Assembly (NCBI GenBank): GCA_900545655.1
Contig: UQZY01000032.1
Coordinates: 1-20,541, forward strand
Origin: an uncultured Oscillospiraceae bacterium
Lineage (GTDB): Bacteria; Bacillota; Clostridia; Oscillospirales; Acutalibacteraceae
DNA: 20,541 nucleotides
Reading direction: 5' to 3'
The stretch's first letter is position 1. Every line of letters starts with the position of its first letter. Below the pieces are notes generated by a model. The model saw nothing but the letters and a program-made list of their open reading frames with translations, was not told where the DNA came from and searched no databases. Below are positions 1-7,731 of the stretch, piece by piece. A program made the position numbers and the translations under genes.

Positions 1-2
1 TT

Positions 3-230
3 GATGACATGTGTAACTTAAGTGACGGTGTATATCTTGACGGAGTAGAAAAAGGAATTATACAAGGTGAAGCTCGTGGCATTGAAAAAGGCATCATGCA
101 GGGCGCTGAAAATAAACAAATTGAAATGCTTAGACAGTTTATGTCCAACAATCATACGTTTGAGGAATTCACACAGTTATTCAACATAACCGACAAAAAC
201 GAAATAAAGTTTTTGAGAGAAAACCTCTGA
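3..230 (+). CDS. Rpn family / PD-(D/E)XK transposase-like protein, C-terminal fragment
   Basis: Only the 3' end of this gene is in the window. The frame is open to the left edge and ends at TGA 228-230, so the ATG at 9 is probably internal. The visible part contains a charged, glycine-rich stretch with alternating KGI, QGE, RGI and KGI units, then a helical tail ending FLRENL. This G-I/E-K-G pattern is typical of the C-terminus of Rpn (recombination-promoting nuclease, formerly putative transposase YhgA-like) proteins in Clostridia and Bacteroidetes. The catalytic PD-(D/E)XK core would lie outside the window, so family membership rests on this low-complexity tail. It converges on rnhA, with a shared terminator between the two. 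Confidence 0.6.
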   Translation, partial: DDMCNLSDGVYLDGVEKGIIQGEARGIEKGIMQGAENKQIEMLRQFMSNNHTFEEFTQLFNITDKNEIKFLRENL

Positions 231-297
231 AAAAAGTGATAGAGAGTTTCTGAAGAGGGCTGAGGAATAAGTTCTGATGATAATACGAAATTAAAAC

Positions 298-327
298 AAA
301 AAGGACGCACGTGTGTGCGTCCTTTTT
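298..327. terminator. Bidirectional intrinsic terminator between the Rpn-like gene and rnhA
   Basis: A perfect 13-bp inverted repeat (AAAAAGGACGCAC at 298-310, its complement at 315-327) surrounds a 4-base GTGT loop. The outer A and T runs give a U-tract in both directions. It lies 67 bases after the Rpn-like stop on the plus strand and 17 bases after the rnhA stop on the minus strand, so it can end both converging transcripts. Confidence 0.9.
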
Positions 328-344
328 GAGTTTTACTAGTGCGT

Positions 345-800
345 TTATAAATACTGTTGTGATGCTGCAACGGCAAGTTTGTCACAGCGTTCGTTTTCAG
401 GATGTCCTGCGTGACCTTTTAGCCAGATTATTCGGTATTCGTGTTTTGAAAGCTCTGAAAGAAGCGTTTCCCAAAGGTCAGAGTTTAAAGCGGGCTTTTT
501 ATCCGCTTTGCGCCATCCGTTTTTTTTCCAACCTTCAGCCCAGCCCTTTGTTATGCCGTTAGCAACATATTGTGAGTCCGTGTAAATTGTTATGTCACAC
601 GGACGTTTCAGGGCCTTAAGACCGATTATGACCGCCATGAGTTCCATTCGGTTGTTTGTGGTGTTTGCTTCTCCGCCCGAGAGTTCCTTTTCTACGCCGC
701 CTGCACGAAGGATTGTCCCGTATCCGCCGGGACCGGGATTACCGGAACAGGCTCCGTCCGTAAAGATATCAACTTTTGTGAGGTTTGTTTGCTCTGTCAT
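345..800 (-). CDS. rnhA: Ribonuclease HI
   Basis: RNase HI degrades the RNA strand of RNA-DNA hybrids in the cytoplasm (R-loops, Okazaki primers). The product is 151 residues, close to the usual 150-160 for the single-domain bacterial enzyme. The catalytic carboxylates are all visible: D15 in FTDGACSGNPGPGG, E53 in NNRMEL, D75 in IYTDSQYV and D140 in HPENERCDKLA. The flexible-loop histidine is H130 in KGHAGH. The basic-protrusion helix region WAEGWKKNGWRKADKKP (87-103) is intact, so this is an E. coli-like type able to bind hybrid substrate. The start is an ATG at 800 (minus strand) preceded by an AGGAG ribosome site. It is transcribed divergently from the nucleotidyltransferase gene and converges on the Rpn-like gene. 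Nothing suggests it is inactive. Confidence 0.97.
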   Translation of the reverse strand: MTEQTNLTKVDIFTDGACSGNPGPGGYGTILRAGGVEKELSGGEANTTNNRMELMAVIIGLKALKRPCDITIYTDSQYVANGITKGWAEGWKKNGWRKADKKPALNSDLWETLLSELSKHEYRIIWLKGHAGHPENERCDKLAVAASQQYL

Positions 801-923
801 TTTAAGTGCTCCTGATGTGAGTTTTAAAAAGTGCTTGCTTTCTAACTGCTTAAAGCAGGAATGGATAAGATATGTAAGCTTTTCATATGCGATGTACTCT
901 TTGATATTTTCTTTAATGAAATG

Positions 924-952
924 ATTTTAACATTTCGGATTGAAAATCACAA
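924..952 (-). promoter_or_regulatory. Probable sigma-A promoter of rnhA (extended -10)
   Basis: On the minus strand TTGTGA (947-952) is followed, 17 bases on, by TAAAAT (924-929) with a TGT just upstream, i.e. an extended -10. This would give a leader of about 115 nt before the rnhA ATG. It is assigned by motif match only. Confidence 0.45.
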
Positions 953-1063
953 GCATTTAACGCTTCTTCAAGCGAATACAATTCTGAGGACTGTCCATAC
1001 TAAAAACAGAAACAAAAGCTTTTTTAGTCTGTGTTTCAAAATCAGTACTCGGAGGCGTTTTTT

Positions 1064-3427
1064 ATGAAGGCAGTTATCATGGCAGGCGGAGAGGGCGAAA
1101 GAATGAGGCCTTTAACGTGTACAGTGCCGAAACCGATGTTAAGACTTTGCGGAAAACCGACGATTTATTACATCCTGGAGCTACTGTACAAAAACGGTTG
1201 TACGGAGGTTGCTGTTTCACTTAGATATTTGTCTGAAGAAATAGCGGAATATCTTAAGGATGAGTCGGGTCTTAAATGGGGCGGCATGAAGATATCCTGG
1301 GTTGAGGAAAAAGAGAAGCTGGGAACCGCAGGAGGGGTGAAGCTTGCGGCAAAGGATTTTAATGAGCCGTTTCTTGTCATAAGTGGCGATGCAATCTGTG
1401 ATTTTGATCTTAAACACTTTATGTCTTTGCATGCCGGAAGCAATAACGAGGTGTCAATACTTCTCACAAAAGTAAAAGACCCGAGGGAATACGGGCTTGT
1501 AACCCTTACGAAGCTTTCAAAAATAGAGTCATTTATAGAAAAACCGGGCTGGGGTCGTGCCGTGTCAGATCTTGCTAATACGGGAATATATTTTGTGAAT
1601 CCGAAAGTGCTGTCGTATATACCTGAAGGAGTGCCTTATGATTTTTCAAAGGACCTTTTTCCTAAAATGATGAAGGAAGGTCGTATAATCGGAGGCTTTG
1701 AAGAGAAGGGTTATTGGAGCGACATCGGAGATTTCAGGTCGTATATAGTTACACAGACGCACATGATGCAAAAGCGTGTTAAAACGTCACTCAATGTATC
1801 TGAAACCCTTGTTTGCAGCAATGACGGAAGAATTCCCGGCGGAAAATACAAAATAATACCACCGGTATTTATCGGAGAGCGTGTGAGTATTGGAAATGAT
1901 TCGGTTATCGGGCCGGGAAGCGTTATTGATGACGGATGTGTGATAGGGAGCAATGTACACGTTAAGAACAGTATTGTTTTACAAAATGCAAAGCTGGAAA
2001 ACAATGCAAGGCTTTCCGGCACTATAATCGCCGAGAACGGAACTGTGAAAAACGGTGCGCAGCTTTTCGGGTTATCTGTACTGGGAGAGGGGTCAGTTCT
2101 AGGCGCAAAGTCCACCGTCCTGCAAAATGTCCTCATTTGGCCCGGAAAAGAGATACCGTCTCTTGTACGGGTCTGTGACAACGTCGTGGAACAGGCGTTG
2201 TCTTTTGACATTTTTGACGACGGTGGAGTGCGCGGCTCGGCTGATGCCGAGCTACGCCCCGAGCTTTGTGCAAAGCTCGGCAGGGCGTGTGCCTCCGTAA
2301 AGCAGGGGATAAAGCTCGGAATAGCGACCGACGGCACACGCTGCGCAAAAGTACTGAAGATGGCTCTCATGTCCGGTGCAATGGCAAGCGGCGCTTATCT
2401 CTGGGATTTCGGAGACGCTTTCGCTGCACAAATGCCGTTCTTTTCGTCCTTTTGCGGCCTTGACCTCGGCGTTTTTATAAAAACCGCCGAGGATGAAAGC
2501 ACCAATGAGGCTGTCCTTATGTTCTGCGGCCCGGACGGATTGCCGCTTTCGCGAATGCGTGAGCGTGATATTGAGAAGCGTGTCAGTAAATCGAATTTTT
2601 CGCGGGCGGTGATAAATAAGGGCAGAGATATCTCAAGTATCACGAGCATTCGTATGATTTACTCGCAGGAGCTTTGCCGGGTTGCAAAATCCGACCTTTT
2701 GGGTGTCGGGGTCGGAATTGAATGTGACAACCCGGAGGTATCCCGTGTGCTCCGCGAGTGCCTTGACCGAGTAGGCGCGGTCTACTCGGATGACCTTACC
2801 GTCAGAATTAATTCCGACGGTACAGACATGGTCATGTCTGAGAGGAAGTACCCGGAGGTCTCTTCGGAAGTGCTTCTCGCCATATGCTGTAACAACGAAT
2901 TTCGTCTCGGCCGTGATGTAGCACTTCCGATGAACGCGCCGCATATGATTGACGATATCTCGAGAATGTACGGAAGGCGCGTGCTCCGTTACTTTGATTC
3001 CCCGACTGACGACTCCGATGAACAGGCACGTCGACTTGCAATGTGTCAGTCGTGGTCGAATGATGCGCTTTTTATGACGATGAAAATCCTGCGGATTATG
3101 CATGACAGACAAAAAGCGCTCCATGAGCTTGCGGCTGAAATTCCGAAGTTCTACAGATGCAGTAAGGAGATTGCAATAAATTTCTCTCCGGTAAAGTTAA
3201 AAGATATTTTCAGTAATGAATTCTTGAATCCCGAGGCAGCGTTTGCCGCAGAAGGGATAAGTCTTCTTGATACAAAACAGCGAGTTAAGGCTACGGTAAA
3301 GCCGTCTAAAAAGGGTGACAGACTGAGTATCCTTACGGAGGGGTCAAGCATGGAGGCTGCAGAGGAATTTGCACTCAATATTTCACAAAAAATTGTATCG
3401 GAAATTTATCCGAAGACGTTGACTTAA
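1064..3427 (+). CDS. NDP-sugar pyrophosphorylase (mannose-1-phosphate guanylyltransferase-like) fused to a degenerate phosphohexomutase domain
   Basis: The product is 787 residues with three regions. Residues 1 to about 235 are a sugar-nucleotidyltransferase fold, with the signature GGEGERMRPLT (8-18), the K23 region VPKPM, and metal-binding D109 in VISGDAI. Residues about 266-365 are a hexapeptide left-handed beta-helix. Residues about 380-787 resemble phosphomannomutase/phosphoglucomutase, starting with an FDDGGVRG loop. Related Clostridia and cyanobacteria proteins are usually called mannose-1-phosphate guanylyltransferase; the true sugar and nucleotide here are unknown. In the mutase part the phosphoserine motif TASHNP is replaced by TAEDES (474-479) and the DGDGDR metal loop by DGTDMV (585-590), so mutase activity is doubtful. 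The start is ATG 1064, with GGAGG at 1051-1055; an in-frame upstream ATG at 1031 lacks a ribosome site and precedes the conserved MKAVIMAGG. No obvious terminator follows, and the rnj promoter overlaps its 3' end. Confidence 0.88.
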   Translation: MKAVIMAGGEGERMRPLTCTVPKPMLRLCGKPTIYYILELLYKNGCTEVAVSLRYLSEEIAEYLKDESGLKWGGMKISWVEEKEKLGTAGGVKLAAKDFNEPFLVISGDAICDFDLKHFMSLHAGSNNEVSILLTKVKDPREYGLVTLTKLSKIESFIEKPGWGRAVSDLANTGIYFVNPKVLSYIPEGVPYDFSKDLFPKMMKEGRIIGGFEEKGYWSDIGDFRSYIVTQTHMMQKRVKTSLNVSETLVCSNDGRIPGGKYKIIPPVFIGERVSIGNDSVIGPGSVIDDGCVIGSNVHVKNSIVLQNAKLENNARLSGTIIAENGTVKNGAQLFGLSVLGEGSVLGAKSTVLQNVLIWPGKEIPSLVRVCDNVVEQALSFDIFDDGGVRGSADAELRPELCAKLGRACASVKQGIKLGIATDGTRCAKVLKMALMSGAMASGAYLWDFGDAFAAQMPFFSSFCGLDLGVFIKTAEDESTNEAVLMFCGPDGLPLSRMRERDIEKRVSKSNFSRAVINKGRDISSITSIRMIYSQELCRVAKSDLLGVGVGIECDNPEVSRVLRECLDRVGAVYSDDLTVRINSDGTDMVMSERKYPEVSSEVLLAICCNNEFRLGRDVALPMNAPHMIDDISRMYGRRVLRYFDSPTDDSDEQARRLAMCQSWSNDALFMTMKILRIMHDRQKALHELAAEIPKFYRCSKEIAINFSPVKLKDIFSNEFLNPEAAFAAEGISLLDTKQRVKATVKPSKKGDRLSILTEGSSMEAAEEFALNISQKIVSEIYPKTLT

Positions 3428-3447
3428 AATTGTATATATTATACAAT
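3419..3447 (+). promoter_or_regulatory. Sigma-A promoter of the rnj operon with a dyad on the -10 box
   Basis: TTGACT (3419-3424) and TACAAT (3442-3447) are separated by 17 bases. The -35 overlaps the end of the upstream gene. A dyad ATTGTATA (3429-3436), TAT, TATACAAT (3440-3447) fills the spacer and covers the whole -10 element, so a dimeric repressor or the RNA polymerase itself could be involved. The transcript would have a leader of about 105 nt. Confidence 0.65.
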
Positions 3448-3472
3448 AACTTAAATGTACCATTGTTAAATT

Positions 3473-3506
3473 GGGTCAGTAGGCTCTATTGATTTTGCCT
3501 CGACCC
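3473..3506 (+). promoter_or_regulatory. Hairpin in the rnj leader
   Basis: GGGTC (3473-3477) pairs with GACCC (3502-3506) and AGGC (3481-3484) with GCCT (3497-3500), with an asymmetric bulge of AGT against C and a 12-base loop. It lies about 20 nt into the predicted rnj leader. It is followed only by TTTA, so it is a poor terminator for the upstream gene. It may instead be a leader structure affecting rnj mRNA; that role is inference. Confidence 0.4.
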
Positions 3507-3559
3507 TTTACATACGGAAAATAAAATTGTAACACAATAAAGGAGCACATATTTTTATT

Positions 3560-5344
3560 ATGCAAAACAAAAAAAATACCGGGGAGGGTATTGCACCTGC
3601 ACGTAAGCCTGTGCGTCGAAACAAGACGTCAGACAAGCAGGTAACAAAGAAGAACGTTGCGCGTAAGGTGTACAATACGTTTAAACTTCCCATACAAATT
3701 TCCTTTCTCGGAGGACTCAATGAGATTGGAAAAAACATGACTCTTTACGAGTATGACGGAGATATGTTCATTGTGGACTGCGGACTTGCCTTTCCGGAGT
3801 CCGAGATGCTCGGTGTCGACCTTGTTATTCCGGACTTTACCTATGTTCAGAGAAATGCCGACAAGATAAAGGGTATACTTATCACTCACGGGCACGAGGA
3901 CCATATCGGCGGACTTGCATATCTTCTCAAAGTAATCAATATTCCCGTATACGGAACAAGGCTTACCATAGGCCTTATCGAAGGTAAGCTTCGTGAACAC
4001 GGAATACTTGAAAAGTGCAAGCTGAATGTCATAAATCCGGGAGATAGGATAACCCTCGGAAAATTTGAAATTGAGGCTATTCATGTCAACCATTCCATTC
4101 CCGATGCACTGGGCTTTGCGATAAGGTGTAAGGCCGGTACCATAGTTCAAACGGGTGACTTCAAGATTGATACCACTCCTATTGACGGACAGATGATCGA
4201 TCTCGCAAGGTTTGCCGAAATAGGTAAGGAGGAGGGAGTCCTCTGTTATCTTGCGGACTCTACCAATGCGGAAAAGCCCGGCTATTCGCAGAGTGAGAGA
4301 ACAGTCGGACAGTCATTTGAAAACCTGTTCAGACAGGCCGGAAACAGAAGAATAATCGTTGCGACATTTGCGTCCAACATTCATAGAGTACAGCAGATAA
4401 TAAATGTTGCTGTTTCTCAGAACAGAAAGGTTGCGCTTTCCGGAAGAAGTCTTGAAAACGTTGTTTCCGTAGGACAGGAACTCGGATATCTTGACGTTCC
4501 GGACGGAGTTATCATCTCCCTTGATGAGATAAAGAACTATACACCCGAGCAGTTACTTCTTGTTACAACGGGAAGCCAGGGCGAGCCGATGTCGGCTCTT
4601 TCACGTATGGCATTCTCGGATCACAGAAAAGTAAACATTACAGCCAATGATTACGTTATTATTTCCGCAACGCCTATTCCGGGAAATGAAAAGTCGGTAA
4701 CGAAGGTTGTAAACGAACTTATGAAGCATGGTGCGGAAGTCATTTATGAGCGTATGTATGAGGTTCATGTTTCGGGACACGCAAACCAGGAAGAATTAAA
4801 GCTCATGCTCGGTCTTATTAAGCCGAAGTATTTCATACCGGTTCACGGAGAGCAGAAGCATCTTATGAAGCATGCGTCTCTCGCTATGCAGATGGGCATG
4901 GAATCGAAAGATATTATCGTTGCGGATATCGGAAAAACCGTTGAGGTTTCGGACAATTCGTTTAAAATATCCGGTACGGTACCGGCAGGTAAGGTTTTCG
5001 TTGACGGAACCGGAGTCGGAGATGTCGGCTCTGTGGTTCTACGGGACCGTACAAAGCTAGCACAGGACGGAATCATTACGGTTGTACTTACTCTTGATTC
5101 GGCATCGGGCTCCGTTATTGCGGGACCGGATATCGTAACACGCGGATTTGTTTACGTCAGAGAATCTGAGGAGATAATGGAGGACCTCAAGGAGGTTGCC
5201 ATGTGGGCGGTTGACAACTGCGTTGAAAACGACATCCACGACTGGGCTACCATAAAAGCCAGAATTCGTGATGAAATCTCAAGACTTGTTTACGAAAAGA
5301 CAAGAAGAAGTCCAATGATTCTGCCTATTATTATGGAGGTTTAA
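3560..5344 (+). CDS. rnj: Ribonuclease J
   Basis: RNase J is the metallo-beta-lactamase/beta-CASP ribonuclease of Firmicutes, with 5'-3' exonuclease and endonuclease activity in mRNA decay and rRNA/tRNA maturation. The product is 594 residues. The catalytic zinc motif HGHEDHIGG is at 110-118. Further metal and active-site elements are visible in HVNHSIPDALG, VQTGDFKID and, in the beta-CASP part, HVSGHANQEE and IPVHGEQKHL. The C-terminal domain ends in an RNase J-type dimerisation region (TRGFVYVRESEEIMEDL). The first ~47 residues are a Lys/Arg-rich extension before the conserved IQISFLGGLNEIGKNM; such N-terminal tails occur in clostridial RNase J. AGGAG at 3541-3545 is 14 bases from the ATG, somewhat far, but no better in-frame start exists. 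It is the first gene of the block, and gdpP begins 2 bases after its stop. Confidence 0.96.
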   Translation: MQNKKNTGEGIAPARKPVRRNKTSDKQVTKKNVARKVYNTFKLPIQISFLGGLNEIGKNMTLYEYDGDMFIVDCGLAFPESEMLGVDLVIPDFTYVQRNADKIKGILITHGHEDHIGGLAYLLKVINIPVYGTRLTIGLIEGKLREHGILEKCKLNVINPGDRITLGKFEIEAIHVNHSIPDALGFAIRCKAGTIVQTGDFKIDTTPIDGQMIDLARFAEIGKEEGVLCYLADSTNAEKPGYSQSERTVGQSFENLFRQAGNRRIIVATFASNIHRVQQIINVAVSQNRKVALSGRSLENVVSVGQELGYLDVPDGVIISLDEIKNYTPEQLLLVTTGSQGEPMSALSRMAFSDHRKVNITANDYVIISATPIPGNEKSVTKVVNELMKHGAEVIYERMYEVHVSGHANQEELKLMLGLIKPKYFIPVHGEQKHLMKHASLAMQMGMESKDIIVADIGKTVEVSDNSFKISGTVPAGKVFVDGTGVGDVGSVVLRDRTKLAQDGIITVVLTLDSASGSVIAGPDIVTRGFVYVRESEEIMEDLKEVAMWAVDNCVENDIHDWATIKARIRDEISRLVYEKTRRSPMILPIIMEV

Positions 5345-5346
5345 AG

Positions 5347-7290
5347 GTGAAAACAGCGTTTTCTGTTCTCTGCGGTTTGGCGGCTGTTGCTTCAACCGTT
5401 GCTGTGTTCTATTTCAATACAACGATAGGAATAATTCAGGCGTGTATCTTTGCCGCTCTCATGATTGCAGCGTTTATTGTTTGGTTTGTAAAGACCCGAA
5501 GCATAAAGGAGATGGCTCGGCGCGCCTCAAAATACTTTGAAACCACCGGGAGATCCGACGGTTTGCCCATGCCTGCGCTTGTTGCGGATGAGAACGGAAC
5601 TGTTATATGGTTCAATTCACTTTTTGAAAATGAAGTTTTACCCGGTGATGTCGTGTCAAACGAGCAGCTTTCCGACATCCTGGGTGACATAAGATTTGAA
5701 GTTCTCTGTGCGGCGGAGCACGGAACTAATATCGTCTATAACAGTAGAAACTATGTGGTTTTTGCAGAAAAGATTGATGACGGAAAATCCTTGTATTGCC
5801 TCTATTTTATAGATAACACAGAGCTGAAATCCATAGCCGAAGAGTATAAAAATTCACGCCCCGTTGTTGTTCAGATGAAGATTGACAATCTTGATGAGGT
5901 ATACCAGAATTACAAAAACAGCGAGTGCGAGGTTATAAGCGGAGAACTTGAACGTATTCTTGAGTCGTGGGCGGGAAAGACCGACAATGTATTTCGCCGT
6001 GTAGGAAGCGGAAAATATTTCATGATTACCGATGAGCGCGGTCTCAGTGTCATGATTTCTAAAAAGTTTGAAGCGCTTAAAATGGTACGTGACTTCAAAT
6101 ACGGTGATAAGCCCGTGGAAATAACCCTTTCAATGGGTATAGGTCACGGCGGAAATCTTTTTGAATCAGATGAATTTTCAAAGCAGGCTCTTGAGATGTC
6201 TCAAAGCCGCGGCGGAGATCAGGCGACGGTAAATAACAACGGTGAGTTGGAGTTTTTCGGCGGTACCGTTTCGGGCTCTACAAAGCGCAGCAAGATAAAA
6301 GCGAGACTTATAGCAAATGCTTTTGCGGACCACGTTTCAAATGCGGATGCGGTTTTTGTTATGGGACACTGCTTCTCCGACCTTGACAGCGTCGGCGCGT
6401 CGGTCGGTGTTTACGCTATGGTAAAAGCTCTTGATAAACCGTGTTATATCGTTGTAAACAAGAAAAAGAGTATGGCAAAAAATCTGATTGAAAATCTTGA
6501 GGCGGATACATTGCCGGACACCTTTATAAACGGCTCAAAGGCAGCGGATTTTTGTACGTCAAAAAGCTTGTTGGTAATTGTTGACACGCACAGGGAGGCA
6601 TCTCTCGATTACTCCGACATACTCCGAATGTTTGATAAGGTTATCGTGCTTGACCATCACAGAAGGACAGCAAATTACATAAACGACACGATTCTTTACT
6701 ATGATGAGCCGAACGCGTCTTCGGCTTGTGAAATGGTAACGGAGCTTATTCAGTACATACCTGTCAAGGTGGATGTTTCCCCGATGTGCGCAGAGGCACT
6801 TCTTTCGGGAATAATGCTTGACACGAGAAACTTTGTCCTCTCAACCGGGTCGCGTACCTTTGAAGCCGCTGCATTCCTTAAGGAGAACGGTGCAAATACT
6901 ATTTCGGCAAAGCAGCTGTTTGCCAACAATATTGAAAATTATAAGCAGAAAAACAATATAATCAGTACAGCGGTAACGTATAAGGGCTGTGCCGTCGCCA
7001 TCGCTACGGAGCATTTTCACGACATGAGGATTACGGCGAGCCAGGTTGCCGATGAGCTTCTGAACATTGCGGGAATCAAGTCCTCCTATGTTCTTTTTGA
7101 AGAGGACGGAGTGATAAATATTTCCGCGCGGTCTCTCGGAGAGATGAATGTACAGGTTATAATGGAGCACCTTGGCGGAGGAGGACATCTCACCATGGCC
7201 GCCACACAGCTTGAGGGAGTCACTATGGGTGACGCCGTTGTAAAGCTTGAGGGTGCAATAAATGAATACTTTGAGGAGAACAAACAATGA
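5347..7290 (+). CDS. gdpP: Cyclic-di-AMP phosphodiesterase GdpP (DHH family)
   Basis: GdpP hydrolyses c-di-AMP to pApA at the membrane, controlling osmotic and cell-wall stress responses. The product is 647 residues, near the ~655 of B. subtilis YybT. Order: two transmembrane helices (about 3-48), a PAS-like region (about 70-160), a degenerate GGDEF domain (about 170-310) in which the signature has become a GSGKY-type sequence, then DHH and DHHA1 domains. DHH catalytic motifs: MGHCFSDLD (H341, D345, D347), VDTH (D413), DHH (436-438) and GGGGH (610-614). The start is GTG 5347 with GGAGG at 5335-5339 inside the end of rnj. Its stop overlaps the rplI start by 4 bases (ATGA), which implies translational coupling. 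The gdpP-rplI-dnaB order is conserved in Firmicutes. Confidence 0.95.
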   Translation: MKTAFSVLCGLAAVASTVAVFYFNTTIGIIQACIFAALMIAAFIVWFVKTRSIKEMARRASKYFETTGRSDGLPMPALVADENGTVIWFNSLFENEVLPGDVVSNEQLSDILGDIRFEVLCAAEHGTNIVYNSRNYVVFAEKIDDGKSLYCLYFIDNTELKSIAEEYKNSRPVVVQMKIDNLDEVYQNYKNSECEVISGELERILESWAGKTDNVFRRVGSGKYFMITDERGLSVMISKKFEALKMVRDFKYGDKPVEITLSMGIGHGGNLFESDEFSKQALEMSQSRGGDQATVNNNGELEFFGGTVSGSTKRSKIKARLIANAFADHVSNADAVFVMGHCFSDLDSVGASVGVYAMVKALDKPCYIVVNKKKSMAKNLIENLEADTLPDTFINGSKAADFCTSKSLLVIVDTHREASLDYSDILRMFDKVIVLDHHRRTANYINDTILYYDEPNASSACEMVTELIQYIPVKVDVSPMCAEALLSGIMLDTRNFVLSTGSRTFEAAAFLKENGANTISAKQLFANNIENYKQKNNIISTAVTYKGCAVAIATEHFHDMRITASQVADELLNIAGIKSSYVLFEEDGVINISARSLGEMNVQVIMEHLGGGGHLTMAATQLEGVTMGDAVVKLEGAINEYFEENKQ

Positions 7291-7730
7291 AAGTAATATT
7301 AAAAGCCGATGTAAAAGGTCTCGGAAAAAAAGGTGAACTTGTAAATGCCTCGGACGGATACGCAAGAAACTTTCTTTTTCCTAGAAATCTCGCAGTGGAG
7401 GCAGATGCCCAAAATGTTACCGAGATGAAAAATGCAGAGGCGTCAAAGCAGTTTAAGTATGATACGGACAAGGCAAACGCACAGGCTGCAGCGGACAAGA
7501 TAAACGGCAAAACCGTCGTTCTTACCGCAAAGGCGGGAAAGGGCGGAAAGCTTTTCGGCTCCGTTACAGCCAAAGAAATTGCACAGAAGATAAAAAACGA
7601 CTTTGCAATAGATGTTGATAAAAGAAAAATAACAGTCGGTGAAATAAAAGCATTCGGAACCTACAATGCAACCGTCAAGATGTTTGAAGGAATAAAGGCG
7701 GAAGTAAAAGTTCAGGTTACAGAGGAATAA
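7287..7730 (+). CDS. rplI: 50S ribosomal protein L9
   Basis: L9 binds 23S rRNA near the L1 stalk and helps maintain reading-frame fidelity. The product is 147 residues, matching the family length of about 148. The N-terminal rRNA-binding domain carries the signature GELVNASDGYARNFLFPRNLA (about 17-37). A lysine- and alanine-rich connecting helix (about 45-75) and the C-terminal domain (about 80-147) follow. It starts at ATG 7287, overlapping the gdpP stop by 4 bases, and ends 1 base before dnaB. The tight packing suggests all three are translated from one message. Confidence 0.98.
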   Translation: MKVILKADVKGLGKKGELVNASDGYARNFLFPRNLAVEADAQNVTEMKNAEASKQFKYDTDKANAQAAADKINGKTVVLTAKAGKGGKLFGSVTAKEIAQKIKNDFAIDVDKRKITVGEIKAFGTYNATVKMFEGIKAEVKVQVTEE

Positions 7731-7731
7731 T

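Noticed and set aside
999..1028. AT-rich inverted repeat ACTAAAAA/TTTTTAGT upstream of the nucleotidyltransferase gene
   Set aside because: Arms are almost all A/T with a 14-base loop and no clear partner promoter; it could be chance in AT-rich sequence, so it is not listed as a feature.
1711..2370. 219-residue open frame on the minus strand inside the nucleotidyltransferase gene
   Set aside because: It lies wholly opposite a clear protein domain, has no ribosome site and a composition typical of an antisense shadow.
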